This document shows positions 43,041 to 54,737 of a DNA stretch of 64,000 nt, piece after piece. The position numbers and the translations under genes are program-made. The stretch is taken from NCBI GenBank assembly GCA_000507305.1, contig DF239094.1:62001-126000 (forward strand). The letters run 5' to 3'. This stretch comes from Breviolum minutum Mf 1.05b.01. Its lineage: Eukaryota > Sar > Dinophyceae > Suessiales > Symbiodiniaceae. A model generated the notes under the pieces. The model was not told where the DNA came from. It searched no databases and saw nothing but the letters and a program-made list of their open reading frames with translations. Position 1 is the first letter of the stretch. Each line of letters starts with the position of its first letter.

Positions 43041-44189
43041 GTACAGGGACGTTTCCGAGTACACTCCCCCAAAAATGCTATGTTCACAACCATACACAAC
43101 TTCTGTCAGCTTGGGGTTCGAAGATGAATTCAAATATACTTCTTGGGATGGTACTCTTTTGGAGCCATGTAAGTTTTTGCGGAAATGCATCAGTGTTCAA
43201 TGCTCCTAAGAAGAGCTTTTTTCCTTTTCATTAAACAATGAATGGCCCTCGATAGCTCAGTGAATCCTTTCCTTGTTGAAGCACAACAACATCTCATTAA
43301 TTAATCTTGCTGCTTTTCTAAAACAGTGTATTGTATCGATAATAGTGACACGTATTGATATAATGCATAGATACATAAATTGAAAATTCTAGTCATATAT
43401 AATATACATTAATATACATAACAATAGTTTTTAGATCATACTATGATTTATTGGATTTTGATTATATATATATTAATACCTTTGGACATCTATATCACTT
43501 TTCTTTAATGTAACCAACGAAAATAAGTTTTTCCTGAATGTCGCCGATGCACAGGTGCAACTTTGGCGTTTCATGCGAGCTTTAACTGCATTCTCATCAC
43601 TACGCGGGACTGGTTTAGCGGTGCTGCTGGCCTTTTGGATACTTTGTCGTTGATGTCTTGCTAGATCATGAAATATGAATGACATCATCCCATGTCAAAA
43701 AATAACACTTTATATTGAGATCTTTATCATAGTAAACATTACATTAATTAATGTCGCTTTAAGTCAACCGCTCTGATATTGTCTTCACAAAACGTGACCT
43801 CCAGCAACATCGGATCGCCAGGTCCTAGAACTCACAGGACTTCCCATTTACAGCGTAACGTCCTTGTTGGCGCGCACTTTATCCCAAACACCCTCCTTGC
43901 AACGTTTGCATCTTGGTGAAAACGCCGAAACGATACATTTGATGGCGAAGATTTGTGGATGAAGAAACGATACATTGGCCAAAGCTTAGTTTGAGTTTGA
44001 GTTCGGAAGATTGGGGAAGATTTCTTGATAGCTACAGTAGACGCCCTGAAGTGGAGGCATGTAGTTTGGAGGGATGCGTTTGAACTTGGAGCCACTACAT
44101 ATAGGCTTTGGATATTCTCATGTCCAGGTTTTTGAGAAATGATTTTGTAGAGTCTTCAAGCAATGTACCCTTGTCTTGCTCCATTGCAG
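43041..44189. other. No gene seen
   Basis: AT-rich (43320-43500 especially). Short frames only. Confidence 0.5.
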
Positions 44190-44286
44190 ATTGCAGTTGC
44201 TTCAAGGCACTTGGAAGGGTGTGGACTACATGACCGTTTCTTCGAAGCATTGGATTGCCGATACGATTGCTGGCTCTGCTTTATGA
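44190..44286 (+). CDS. Candidate exon
   Basis: LQLLQGTWKGVDYMTVSSKH then WIADTIAGSAL, acceptor CTCCATTGCAG. It ends in TGA unless spliced. Probably the 5' part of the LRR-like gene that follows. Confidence 0.45.
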
Positions 44287-44700
44287 TTTCGGAAAGTTAG
44301 GACAAAACACCATTTCTCCTGGTGGACACGTCCATTCCATGAGTCCAAATATGGATCTTAAAGTTGTTGGCTGGTGCTATAGTTGGTTGCTATTGGGTAT
44401 GGTGGCAGCATTTGGAGTGTTTTTCTAGATCAAGCCAAGCGAATCAGGTGGATTGGTCCAGTTGCTGCCTCATCTCAGTCGAATCTTGGTGTCAACAGCT
44501 GTGTAGAGGGGGTTGGATGTGAATGGTGTGTAACTCAAGATGACCCCTTGACATAAGATATGTTTTTTTGTTTCACTTGATTTTTCCGCGATTTGAAAAA
44601 AAGTAGGAAAGTGATGATGGAATGAACATGGAATTTCTGTACATTATCAAACCAAAATGCAAGCTTTATGGCTTTTTGACTAAAACCTTTCTCTCATCAG

Positions 44701-44842
44701 GGAAATGATTCGCCAGCATCGTGCACCCTCAGGACGCTTGGCCAAGTTGTCACATTTGTCGCTCGCACAGAACAGCCTTCGGGACTTGCGACTGGTGGCA
44801 CGACTCTTACAAGCACGTGCTGGTGCTCAACAGAAGCGTCAG
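44701..44842 (+). CDS. LRR exon, second LRR-like gene
   Basis: EMIRQHRAPSGRLAKLSHLS then LAQNSLRDLRLVARLLQARA and GAQQKRQ. The LxxLSHLSLAQNSL spacing is an LRR. Acceptor CTCATCAG, donor CAG|GTAGGC, phase 2 in and 0 out, 142 bp. The GC-rich codons contrast with the flanks. Confidence 0.65.
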
Positions 44843-45100
44843 GTAGGCTTTGGCTTTGATCTTTGTTGAAGGATTGATGTGTGATGTTGATCATTCCATT
44901 ATTCGTCTATCATTATTTTTCGACATTATGCTGAACTCATCAACTGCAACATTGCTTAAAAAAGACCTGTGCGTAGTATGATATTTCACAGATTCAACTT
45001 GCAAGATCTTGTTCACTGTCACATCATAGTTTGAATTTGATATGTATGTCTTCATATTCCGTGAACACCTGGGATTTGATGAGATGGTACTTCTGAAAGT

Positions 45101-45115
45101 GGGGGGGGGGGGGGG
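45101..45115 (+). repeat. G15 homopolymer
   Basis: Fifteen consecutive G within an intron-like region; a likely indel hotspot. Confidence 0.95.
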
Positions 45116-45566
45116 CATTTATGCATGCTTCATTGAGAATGTGGTGAAAACCCTGGAAGGTTGTTCCACTAAACGTGTTAGACCTCTCCAAGAATCCTTG
45201 GTTGGGTGCCACTCGTCGACCTGGCTTGGGTCGAGGTGCAATAAGCAGCGACCGGGCTGAATGCGTGGAGCAGTTGGATCAGTTGTCTTAAAGATGTTTT
45301 GATTAACAGCTTCAGCAGTGATTGGAAGTGGGCTTTTAGGAGTTCTTGTCACATGAAAAATAGTCACTGGAATGTCACCGGGATTCCAGCTACAAACAAT
45401 CTCCAATGCAACCAATCAATCAATCCTGGCGGAGATACTCTGCAGGCCTTCAGCTAACATAACCCTCAAATAGAGATTTACAGCACAGGGAGGGGGAGAG
45501 GCAACCAATCCATTTCCAGATTTTCCAGGATGTCAGTTTAATTCATGTATCAACCCAGATGTAGCT

Positions 45567-45878
45567 GTGATGTTGCCCTCCCTATTGAGGATCTTGGCGA
45601 AGAGAGCAAGGCACTTTGCCAGTGAGTGCCTTGACATTTATCAAAGAACTGGAAGAAATTGTGGCTGCCTTTGTTTAGATTGGATTTATCAAGAGGAATT
45701 CAACCAAGTAAGGTATCCCAGTCTCCCGTGGAAAACTGGAAGTTATCCACGTAATTTAACCAATCACGCAGGTCGAGAAGATTTGCTGCGGGTGATTTGC
45801 CTGGCATTGAGAAATGGCCTCGTTGTCAAGAAGATTCGACTTAGGCGATTCGGGGATGTGCAAAACAAGGGGCGCTAA
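45567..45878 (+). CDS. Candidate LRR-gene exon region, three open frames
   Basis: One frame reads MLPSLLRILAKRARHFASEC up to a GTAAGG donor near 45706; others give FIKELEEIVAAFV and WKKLWLPLFRLDLSRG. Downstream, EDLLRVICLALRNGLVVKKI looks LRR-like. Real coding content is likely, the frame is not. Confidence 0.35.
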   Translation: MMLPSLLRILAKRARHFASECLDIYQRTGRNCGCLCLDWIYQEEFNQVRYPSLPWKTGSYPRNLTNHAGREDLLRVICLALRNGLVVKKIRLRRFGDVQNKGR

Positions 45879-46093
45879 AAAAGGTCGCAGTGATCGTTTA
45901 AAACCACATGAGTTCTTTTGCCTCTGGGGAGGGGTTGCAAGTGGATTTCAGAGTTTTGCACTGTTTGTTGCAGAAACTGCATAGTTTGTTGCTTTCCATG
46001 CTGTCCCTGTATCTGATCTTCATTTAAAACCGGTTTGATCCTGACCCTTTCACCAACCCATGCAGAACTTCCAACCACGTGTTGCCCCCGCAG

Positions 46094-46208
46094 AAACATG
46101 GGCCTTCGACGAGATGATCTAAGACCACTGCAGCAGTTGCTTCGGGCAGAGTTGGCAAATCTACATGCTGGTGTCCTGGAAAGCAACGGAAACAGTGTCA
46201 GGATTCCG
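46094..46208 (+). CDS. LRR-gene exon
   Basis: NMGLRRDDLRPLQQLLRAEL then ANLHAGVLESNGNSVRIP. Acceptor TGCCCCCGCAG, donor CCG|GTAAAG, phase 2 in and 0 out. Leu-rich helical spacing fits the neighbouring LRR exons. Confidence 0.55.
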
Positions 46209-46374
46209 GTAAAGTTCATCCCAATGTCGTGAAGGTATGTGATCCCATGTAGATGCTGTGTTGAGTTTGTAGGTTTATGCACAAACATCTGATGTAGCCG
46301 TTTTGCTGAGTTTGTAAATTCATCGAACATTGATGAAAATTGTGGGAGGTACCTCTCTTGCCACATGTGATTAG

Positions 46375-46494
46375 ATATCATTCGGATTTGGAACACGGAT
46401 CAAGTACTAGCATTGGCAGAGACCACCCAGTCTGCAGCAATCATTTTGCCAGTGCAATTTCGAGGTTTCCAAGTTGAACACACAGTTGTGTAAG
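46375..46494 (+). CDS. Candidate exon
   Basis: IIRIWNTDQVLALAETTQSA then AIILPVQFRGFQVEHTVV and TAA. Acceptor GATTAG. Beta-strand-like content; could be a terminal exon or read into its intron. Confidence 0.4.
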
Positions 46495-46975
46495 AACCTG
46501 ACATGTGCTGTGCACTTCTTGAAAAAGCAGTGCAGATATACCTGTGATGCAGCAATCCCTCAAAGACTTAAAGCATGAAGAACCGATGACTTCATGATTT
46601 TAAGGGACTGGCAATGTTTATTTTTGATTATTTTTGCTATTTAGACATCTAGTTGATTTGTTTGAAGATTCTCTTTGATTGCATCATGGTTTCCCAAGAC
46701 ATGGCATGCAGAGCAAACCGTTGGATGTCAACATGAAGATCAACGGTACGTCATTGGAATGAATAAAGTCAATGGGACATCACAGGTTGTGGGATACACA
46801 ACCTGCGCACTCGATTGGATGATGATCCATATTCCTAGTCTTAATAATGATCAGATGCTTTCAAAGACTTCAGCTTCAAGATCACCAAACCAAAATCTGC
46901 CCCCAAACTTCGCATCTGCCCGGCATTTGTCAGGTTATGGACGTTTTCCTTTCCCTTTGGCGGAATTAAGTTTAG

Positions 46976-47373
46976 AAGGCAATCCTTTGGAAGCTCCAGT
47001 CTTCGCAGCCATCACCAATGCCTTACAACAGCTGTGTCCAGGTCCCAGTTACTATCCCAGCGAAGCCTACCACAAAGGTGAGGCTCCCAAACGACCTCCA
47101 TGGCGCCATGGTGAAACGACGGTTCCAGGGACGACACCGGTGACGGTGACAGTGCCCCAGGCGTTGCTTCCATTGCGGCGTACGCAGTCACAACCGCACC
47201 TGGTGGAGGCAGCGAGTGAGATCGAGGAACGTCAAGCCTTGAGTGAAGGTGACATGGATGATGGTGAAGTACCAGATAGATCAGAGATTATCCAGGAGTT
47301 TCAAGAGGCCTGGGGAATGGGGAAAGGGGAACTTTCCGAAAACCTTGGCTGGGCAGAGCCAGGGTTCAAGTGA
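46976..47373 (+). CDS. Last exon of the second LRR gene
   Basis: A pyrimidine-rich tract ending TTTAG at 46975 is a good acceptor. The exon then reads EGNPLEAPVFAAITNALQQL, an RNase-inhibitor-type LRR if the preceding exon supplies LxxLxL. A Pro-rich linker and an acidic C-terminal tail follow (EIEERQALSEGDMDDGEVPD; IIQEFQEAWGMGKGEL), with TGA at 47371. The same frame is open upstream to 46675 (LAELSLEGNPL), so the exon could be longer. Confidence 0.6.
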
Positions 47374-47620
47374 TACTGTAGAAGATGGAAGCTGGATGAC
47401 TGCGAAGAGTCAGATCATGACAATGATATGTCATGTGTGACAGTGTGACATGAGCTCTGTTGATTATTAATAAAATTCATGAAGTGAATGTTGGAATCTG
47501 TTTGACATAAAGGATCTTCAAGCCTACAAATATCATCACAGATCGATTATATATGGACATTGTGGACCATATTTTTGCGATAATTACATATGATTACACA
47601 ATATACTGTACTTGTAACAG

Positions 47621-47979
47621 AGACAAATCTCTTCCTTGTGGAGGACCTGCAGATTTTATCGGCTTTTCTGGAATCTCGTGAAGCACGTCCTGTCCATCGT
47701 CCTGTTCGTGCAGCGCGCACAGAACAACGTGTGAGTATGAGCAGTGAAGGATCTGGACTGGAGATTGCAGCCATACCAGACATGGGATTGGAGTTTGGTT
47801 TTGGACCTCCAGTACTACATGGTACATATTCTCACACTGATACCCCAGATGCTTCCTTAGATGCTTCTGCTGAGCCAACGGACCGAGAACATGAACCAGG
47901 AGTGGATGAGATCGAATGGCTTGGTGTGGTTTTGGATGTGTCATTGAAGTTAGGAATGATATGGAATAAGACTCAATAA
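47621..47979 (+). CDS. Exon with LRR-like start and acidic tail
   Basis: After CTTGTAACAG: TNLFLVEDLQILSAFLESRE, then RPVRAARTEQR followed by GTGAGTATG, a strong donor at 47730. Without splicing the frame stays open to 47979 (GLEIAAIPDMGLEFGFGPPV and an Asp/Glu-rich end). Either a short exon or a complete terminal exon. Confidence 0.5.
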
Positions 47980-48416
47980 GACAGAATGAACATGAAGAAC
48001 AATGAATGACACCTCACAGCATCCATTTTGTATGTAAGTGTATGTTTGAAACGAAAACCCTCTGTTGGTTTGATGCCTCCTCAACCAATGCCGTTGGCGG
48101 CAGGTCCTGATAGTGAAGGACAAACAGCAACAGATCAGCCACTTGCAGTTCAGTGCATTTTTTTTTTCTTCTGAGAGCAATTTTCACATTGCAGTTGTGA
48201 GCAAATATTTATTTTATGTTGTTGTTGTTGTTGTGGTTTGACAGACATACGGTATATAGATCCTGACATGTCAATGAAGAGGTATGATGTCATCTATCAA
48301 TCACATTCTCAAGTATCAAGGGGCTTATGCTTTGTCGCTCCATACCTTAAAGATATACTGAATGAAATATGCGCAAAGACCATAGAGTACTTGGTATAGA
48401 AACACTCCTCCTCCTC

Positions 48417-48417
<1 letters not shown>

Positions 48418-48480
<63 letters not shown>
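48418..48480 (+). repeat. (ATC)21 microsatellite
   Basis: Uninterrupted, preceded by TCC units. Minus-strand poly-Met frames here are artefacts. Confidence 0.97.
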
Positions 48481-48481
<1 letters not shown>

Positions 48482-48576
48482 AGTCATAAAGGTACGTAGC
48501 AATGATCATAATAAACAATGATAATGATACAGCCATCATCATGATCCTCCTCCTGAGGTCGCATCTACGTATGCAG

Positions 48577-48705
48577 GCACAGGCCATGTTGCGTCAGTTG
48601 CATCTCCTGGCCGCCGAGTCGGTCCAACGTGGCAGCGGTCACGTGGCCGTAGCACCGGTGCTACGCATGGCCTTGGATGCCGTGAACTCGGAGACCAGCC
48701 TACAA
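48577..48705 (+). CDS. Exon, helical
   Basis: AQAMLRQLHLLAAESVQRGS then GHVAVAPVLRMALDAVNSET and SLQ; 43 codons in phase 0, acceptor CGTATGCAG, GA donor. GC-rich codons. Part of the helical gene that continues to 53 kb. Confidence 0.55.
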
Positions 48706-48746
48706 GATACCGAGGCGAGGATGAGGGACATAGGAATGGACATACA

Positions 48747-48804
48747 TAGACTCCCTACAACGTGGCCGTTTTGCCGTTTTACATGAGTTTTTTCAGGGAG
48801 GGTA
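48747..48804 (+). mobile_element. Short MITE C copy
   Basis: 58 bp from TAGACTCCCTACAAC to TTTTTTCAGGGAGGGTA, with TA at both ends and terminal repeats of the C type. An internally deleted copy. Confidence 0.55.
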
Positions 48805-49180
48805 TTACCAATAGTATAAATATTATGGATAGAACCTGAAGGATGGATGCTAGCTAGATGTTTGATGATGTTTTTGTCTACACTGTTTTTAATTATTTTT
48901 GTTCGAAGAGTTTGCGGATGTTGTTTAGAAGGACATGTTGCACTGTGTTACACTGGTTTAAGATAACTCGTGAAGGTGAATCTGTATGATGCAACATTGA
49001 GACACTTTGCACCGCCATTCATGTAACCTGCTGAAGTGCATCCAAGGAAGTCTTGGTTTTTGACCCACTCAAAACTAAATATGGCCGCGGTTTCCGAACT
49101 TACGGGAAGATCGGAAAACCCATTAACCCCAAAATGAATCATAATTGGCTTCAAAGATCCCAACCAAAAATATAGAATAT

Positions 49181-49296
49181 TTACCAACATCCAAACTCCA
49201 GCAGCTGAGGCTCAGCTCCAGCAGCTTCGGTACGAGACCAGCGAGGACGTGGTGGAAACAGAGGGTGAAGAGCTCCGTCGATCACACTCGGTGTGA
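49181..49296 (+). CDS. Candidate exon, Gln/Glu-rich helix
   Basis: TPAAEAQLQQLRYETSEDVV then ETEGEELRRSHS and TGA at 49294. Coiled-coil-like. The boundaries are not fixed. Next, 49560-49605 reads SKPEAKKTPQAARMSS and may be another exon. Confidence 0.48.
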
Positions 49297-49960
49297 TTCG
49301 ACAGGAAATACCGTGGAAGATCCGTGGTTTAGACAGATGCCAATGACCCATGTCAATGCGAAGAAAAAGATGGTTGCTGATTGCTGTGGGATTTTTGGTT
49401 GCCATTTGAAGATGGCCGGCCGCTCTTGGCCATCTTTGTCCTTGAATTTGTTTTGGAGAGGAGCCTTAAATCAATTACAAGATGAAGCCGTGTAAGGATT
49501 TTCATGGACCAATAGTTGTTGCCCCTTGCACGCACACGCATTCTGTGGCATGAGGTCGAAACCTGAAGCCAAGAAGACACCGCAGGCCGCCAGAATGTCA
49601 AGTTATGATCTCTATGATGTCAAAGATCCTCCCGGTGCTCATAAGCTGATTTATAGTTACATTGCCATAGGATTGCCCCTGATAGAATTTAGGATCATGA
49701 TAGACCCTGCAAGTTGGAACCCAATTCCAGGTGGCTGCTGCCCGTCATCGGAGAGGCTCTTCCGTACACTTCGGAGGTTTAGACATGTTTGGAATCCTGA
49801 TCGTATGGCTTCGAAATGTATGATATGAACGTGTACCTACATCATGATTTCAATATGATTTCCGTAAATTCCTTTATATCCATGAATGAATGTATATCCA
49901 TGATTGTCTATAGTCGAATATCCATTCATCATGCCATAATGCCTTTTAGCTTCAACATAG

Positions 49961-51621
49961 GTGCCACTTCACCGGACAAGAGCAGCACAGAGTTGCAGCT
50001 ACGCCGTTTGAGCAAGGCTGGTTGGATGCAGGTTTTGTCTATGATAATCAATAATTAATATGGAATCAAGATATGGATGTTTCCGAAAATAGTGGTACCC
50101 TCAAAATCATCCATTTTATTAGGGTTTTCCATTATAAACCATCCATTTTAGGGTACCCCTATTTTTGGAAACACCCATATATATGCACCTGGCAAGATCT
50201 TCTAAGCAATTTGTGGAACGTTTTGATAAATACTTGTAGCGATTTAATGAAAAGTGGGGCCCTTAGAATGGTGATTGGATTGGAGCAGATTCTCAACGTG
50301 AAAAGGAGGCTAGAATAAGAGTGGTTGTGTCAAACAGGACCATGCTTTCAGTAATGTGATGGCACCTGCCATGGAGAATCTTTGGGACGAAGTCTCCAAA
50401 CAGAAACGACGACTTCACAGGAACTTGCGGCAGAAGGTCAGCGCTTTCGGCAACAAGGAAAGCTGTGCCGGGAGCCTTAGTTTTATAAGATATTCCCAGG
50501 TATTTGCGTGTAACTTGTTTTAAAATATTCATAGATTCATAGATATTCCCAAATTTCAGCATCATTAGATGATATTCTTCAACTATGGCCTCATGGAAGT
50601 CTTATGACGCATTATCAATATCATCTTGCAAAATCAGCAAATCCCCAGCTTGCAAAGTCAATTTCATTTTGGCATGCATTTCCATGTACTGCCATGTGGA
50701 TATGACATGTATCATTTCATGCCATTCAGCCTTGTAATTCTAACATCAGTATTGTATAGTATTGTCATATCCCATCTGATCTTCAGACTGTTTCGGATCA
50801 AGCGATTTGGCATATAATTTTGAAGTATTGGTTCAATTTTTGATAATTTTTGATTTTTAGAAAACTTAAGAGAATCATCTTTACAACCTTTTACAAAGAA
50901 CTTTCCCATCTGCTCATCACATGTTCCTCTCCAGCCGTAAGGTTTCGAAATGGCCGTGAGAGCGGAGGCCTTGCATTCGGAGGTGGGCTCTGCAACGATC
51001 TCTTAAACCTGGGTATGTAATGATAGCTAGATTGTACCTACCAAATTCTCCCCCTTACAAAAAGTGTCGTTGATTTATAGTAAGAAAATTGGAAATAACT
51101 GTGCTGTATTTGAAAAGGGCTCAGAATGTGTAAACATGCAATGAAGCAGGCGGTTCAAGTGTTATAAACAGATGTGTTGTCCACTCATCGTGTCTCTGGA
51201 TGTGCAGGTTCGCATACGGCAGCAACACGCAACAAAGGAGCGAGAGGCCGGAGTTTGACTCTGTCAGTCGATGTCGGTCGAATGTGGGATGACCCCTCAC
51301 TTGACCTTCCAAAAATCGGACAACATTGCACAACATCACCTCAGGGCAATGCCATTAAGTTCCTTAAACAGTTTCTGCTTAACTCAAGGTCCTCGAGAAG
51401 CCTAGTAGCTTGAAAAGACCAATACATTCAGTCACTAGTCACTAGTCAATCAAGAAAGTTTAGAGGGAAATTTGCGTTCGGGAGTGGTCTAGTCTAGTCA
51501 AGAGATGGAAAGACCTTCTGCGCCTTTTCCTTACTTGACCTTTATGATTCTCTGCTCGCTGTTGCTCCTGCTGTTGTGGTTGTTGTTGTTGTTGTTGTTG
51601 TTGTTGTGGTTGTGGTTGTGG

Positions 51622-51717
<96 letters not shown>

Positions 51718-51905
51718 GTTGCTATTACTGTTGTTGTTATTATCGTTGATGTTGTTCTTGGTGGTGGTGGTGGTGGTGGTGGTGGTTCTGTTTCTCCTAC
51801 CTTTCTAATACTTTTTTACTTTTATTGCTACTTTTGGTCAGTTGTTGATGGTCCACGGGTGAGGCCAAGTTGATCCGAGCAGCAGGCCGCTTGCAAAAGG
51901 CTCAG
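49961..51905 (+). CDS. Four chained coiled-coil exons
   Basis: Exons 49961-50031 (ATSPDKSSTELQLRRLSKAG then WMQ), 50338-50436 (HAFSNVMAPAMENLWDEVSK then QKRRLHRNLRQK), 51208-51246 (VRIRQQHATKERE) and 51864-51905 (AKLIRAAGRLQKAQ) join in phase 0. Across two junctions they make a continuous heptad-like helix (LRQK-VRIRQQ; KERE-AKLIRAAG). Donors are GT, GT, GC and GT. One intron holds a MITE B copy and another the GTT microsatellite. The gene probably includes 47.6-49.3 kb and 52.7-53.3 kb exons. A structural or scaffolding role is inference. Confidence 0.6.
50075..50176 (+). mobile_element. MITE family B, copy 2
   Basis: 102 bp with terminal inverted repeats GGATGTTTCCGAAAATAGTG / complement of GGGTGTTTCCAAAAATAGGG, flanked by ATAT on both sides. 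It lies in the intron 50032-50337. No ORF. Confidence 0.85.
51577..51786 (+). repeat. (GTT)n and (GGT)n microsatellites
   Basis: A long GTT array with GTG interruptions, then about nine GGT units at 51756-51786. It lies in the intron 51247-51863. The poly-Leu frame through it is not a gene. Confidence 0.95.
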
Positions 51906-52754
51906 GTGATCTCTGCATAGGAGAAGGACAGGTGCTGAAACTAATTTCGTGAGATGAGAAGTTATGGTCCCCAACGTTCCCCAATCAGATTTGACAGCAT
52001 TTCAGTGACATTGGACATTGAAATCCCTTTGAAACTTCTTGAAGCTTCCCTTTGTCAACTCTTACTGGAAATAAAGCTGGATGGGATGCAGGCGGCAAAT
52101 GTTTGTAAATGTTCACAACTTGAGGAGAAGAAGCGATGAATACTCACGTGCACAGGAATACAGTAAGCTCTGACTCTTAGGGACTGTTGCTTTCCTAACA
52201 TTGGTCGGTTTTTTTGAATCAGCTTGGGTCTGTGAATCAACAACCGGCTTCACATTTGCATTCTCTCTTTTTCTCCAGGACAATTCGTGAGTAGAAGTGA
52301 GATGGGCGCTGTTTTACGGATTTTACCATCCACTGTAACACGGTTTTTTTTGATGCTTAGGTGCAAGCGCTGAGATCCGTGGTGTACTATGAACATCTAT
52401 GAATTACGGAACTATGTTTCTTGCACTCCAGCCCGATCGGGCCCCATTTCTTTGATTTGTGTCTTAGACTTGTTCTTCTCTCAGCTTATTGTTTTCTCAC
52501 CATGGTGAATTTGTGAATTGAATTATCGCAGTGGTGTGTACAAAACACCTACTGTCACCCCACAGAGGTGAAGATTGCTTGGGGAGTTTGATAAAAAGCT
52601 GTGCATGTCGCACAAATCGGCTTTTCAATGAGGCTACTTACAAGGGCCAAGCATTTTGAATTTGTTGTTCAATCATGTTCCATCATATATAATTATTCAT
52701 TGCCATTTGCCATTTCCAAAGGTGATTTGTTGCGAATGTTCAGGGAGAACCGAG

Positions 52755-53301
52755 GCCAAGGATCATGTAAAATGTGTTGGTTTTTGTGGCGCCATAGACT
52801 TGGCCTTGGCTCAGCATTCCAAGTTGCAGAAGAACAAAGGATATGAAGATATGAAGTACATTGAAATACAGAACTGATAGATGGGCACTTTCTGGATTAC
52901 TTGGTGCAAAATGTCAGCTCTATAGATGTTGTTCGACCCTGATCGGGTTTTGATTGAGAGTGGCAGGTACGCAGCCTGCAAAGCAAGAGACATCAGCAAT
53001 TTGTGTAGAGAAGGCCACTTCCAAGTCATTCCACAACTCAGATGTTTGCACTATTTCTACTGTATTTACTTCTGCTTGAACATGCATTGCATTGCTGTTT
53101 TGCTGATTGCTCTGTTCATGTGTCAACATGCCTGCCGTATGCAAATGTGTATTACACGTATTTACACGTCAATATGCAATGTTATACATACATATATGAG
53201 TACAAAGAATGACGGAAAGTCCTTCGGACATATGACAGCTGGGAGGTCCTAAGTGTGGCACTCGCCAATGCAGCGGCTCACCACGGGCGCCTGAGCGGCA
53301 G
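52755..53301 (+). CDS. Three candidate exons continuing the helical gene
   Basis: 52755-52839 (AKDHVKCVGFCGAIDLALAQ then HSKLQKNK), about 52926-53043 (MLFDPDRVLIESGRYAACKA then RDISNLCREGHFQVIPQLR) and 53215-53301 (KVLRTYDSWEVLSVALANAA then AHHGRLSG, donor AG|GTGTGA). The first can follow 51905 in phase 0. Their composition is clearly coding; the junctions between them are not settled. Confidence 0.45.
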
Positions 53302-53589
53302 GTGTGAGCATATCTATGCATTGTGACACTTGAAATATCGCATATTGTATTGTCATTATTCCCATGACCACCATGAATATAATTCTACAATATACTGAAT
53401 ATACTTGCAAGATTTTGCTGCACTCACCTCGACCATTTTTGCAACAAGTTGCTGCTGCATCTTAGTGACATGATCAGCAGAGTGGGGGTGACATCAAGTA
53501 GTCATCAGCCGCATTCAAAACTTGACGCTAGTTCACGGATGACAATGGAGTCCAGTCAACAGGGTCTCCTTCTGAAAGGGGTGACCCGA

Positions 53590-53718
53590 AATCAGCATTT
53601 TTGACCTATTGCATCCTACTTTCCTAGCTGTCAAACTAAAGCATTTGGCAAGGGGAGATCCAGCAGGGGGGTCCATGCACCACCTTGGAATTCTGAATTC
53701 ATCCACTTGTTTGTGAGA
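53590..53718 (+). CDS. Candidate terminal exon
   Basis: FDLLHPTFLAVKLKHLARGD then PAGGSMHHLGILNSSTCL and TGA. It may close the helical gene about 180 bp before the next gene starts. Confidence 0.4.
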
Positions 53719-53894
53719 TGTGAGATGCATCAAGGCTAGAAGTTTTGATCATTTTCAGATAAAACCATTTATTTTGTGAACTAATGTCCTTTATTTTAGC
53801 AGGATAACCCAAAGGATCTATGTATGGTATATATTTGCTTATGTTTACTTTAAAGATAATCCAAATGTAGGTATGTAAACCAGACATGTATCCA

Positions 53895-54568
53895 ATGATG
53901 GATAGTTGTACGTCTCGAAGCTCGGCTTCCTCGACTGCCAGGCGTCGATTTCTGGAGCCAGCAAGGTGGGTGTGGGAGGTGGATTGCAGATGTGGCAGTA
54001 GGATATGCAGCAGGATAGCCAGGTAGATCCATGGTAGATCCAAAAATAATCATATAATTCATACATAGATCAAAAACATACGGTGAAAGATGCCAATCAA
54101 GAATCTGAAACATTGAAACATGTGAGGAAATCAACTTGCATCAATTTGTATCCAATTTTTGTCGCAAGGTCTGAGCCAATGCCACAACAGAAGCCAAGAA
54201 AGGAGCTTTCTCGTCGAGAGAAGGGACCCCCCATGGCAGCCTTCGAAGCCTTTGAGGTATCAGAGTCACAGACCAAGCCTATGGAGACTTCGTTGGCTGA
54301 AGCCATTTCGGTGGCCCAATCTTTGCCTATCCATGTCCACAATGCCGATGACTCCAAGGAAGGAAATTGTGAGAATGAGAATGACTGCAAGAAGCGCCGT
54401 CGAGGTGATTTACCGCCAGGACGTAGTGAGAGTCCAAGTCCATTTCGATGTCGACCTGCAGGCTACAGACAGAAACGTCGAGCTGTGGCGTCAGCTGTAG
54501 CAATGGCAATCCATGGTTTGAAGATGGCGAAACAACGGCAAGCAGAACGAATCACCTTGGTTGCTTGA
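53895..54568 (+). CDS. Small basic protein, two exons, 156 residues
   Basis: Exon 53895-53965 starts MMDSCTSRSSASSTARRRFL and joins exon 54169-54568 in phase 2 at AG|G across a 203-bp GT-AG intron. The protein goes on SEPMPQQKPRKELSRREKGP, then an acidic middle (AFEAFEVSESQTKP; ADDSKEGNCENENDCK), a KKRRRGDLPPGRSESPSPF nuclear-localisation-like stretch and a basic Ala-rich helix (KRRAVASAVAMAIHGLKMAK). The stop is at 54566. Because it has a plausible start, stop and single intron, it is a complete gene model. Likely nuclear; function unknown. Confidence 0.65.
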
Positions 54569-54737
54569 AAAGGCTGAGGTTTTTATGATGTTTCAAATCT
54601 ATTTTTGATTGAGGACTGACACTTCGACCCACAATATACTTATGTTATATACTACACTGAATAATCGAAGGAAGACACGGAACAGGATCTCAGCAGCTCA
54701 TTGATGCTGGTGTTTCAGATTCTTGAATTGACCTTGA

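Noticed and set aside
48309-48587. Minus-strand poly-methionine frame
   Set aside because: Translation of the ATC microsatellite.
51505-51873. Poly-leucine 122-residue plus frame
   Set aside because: Translation of the GTT/GGT microsatellite inside an intron of the coiled-coil gene.
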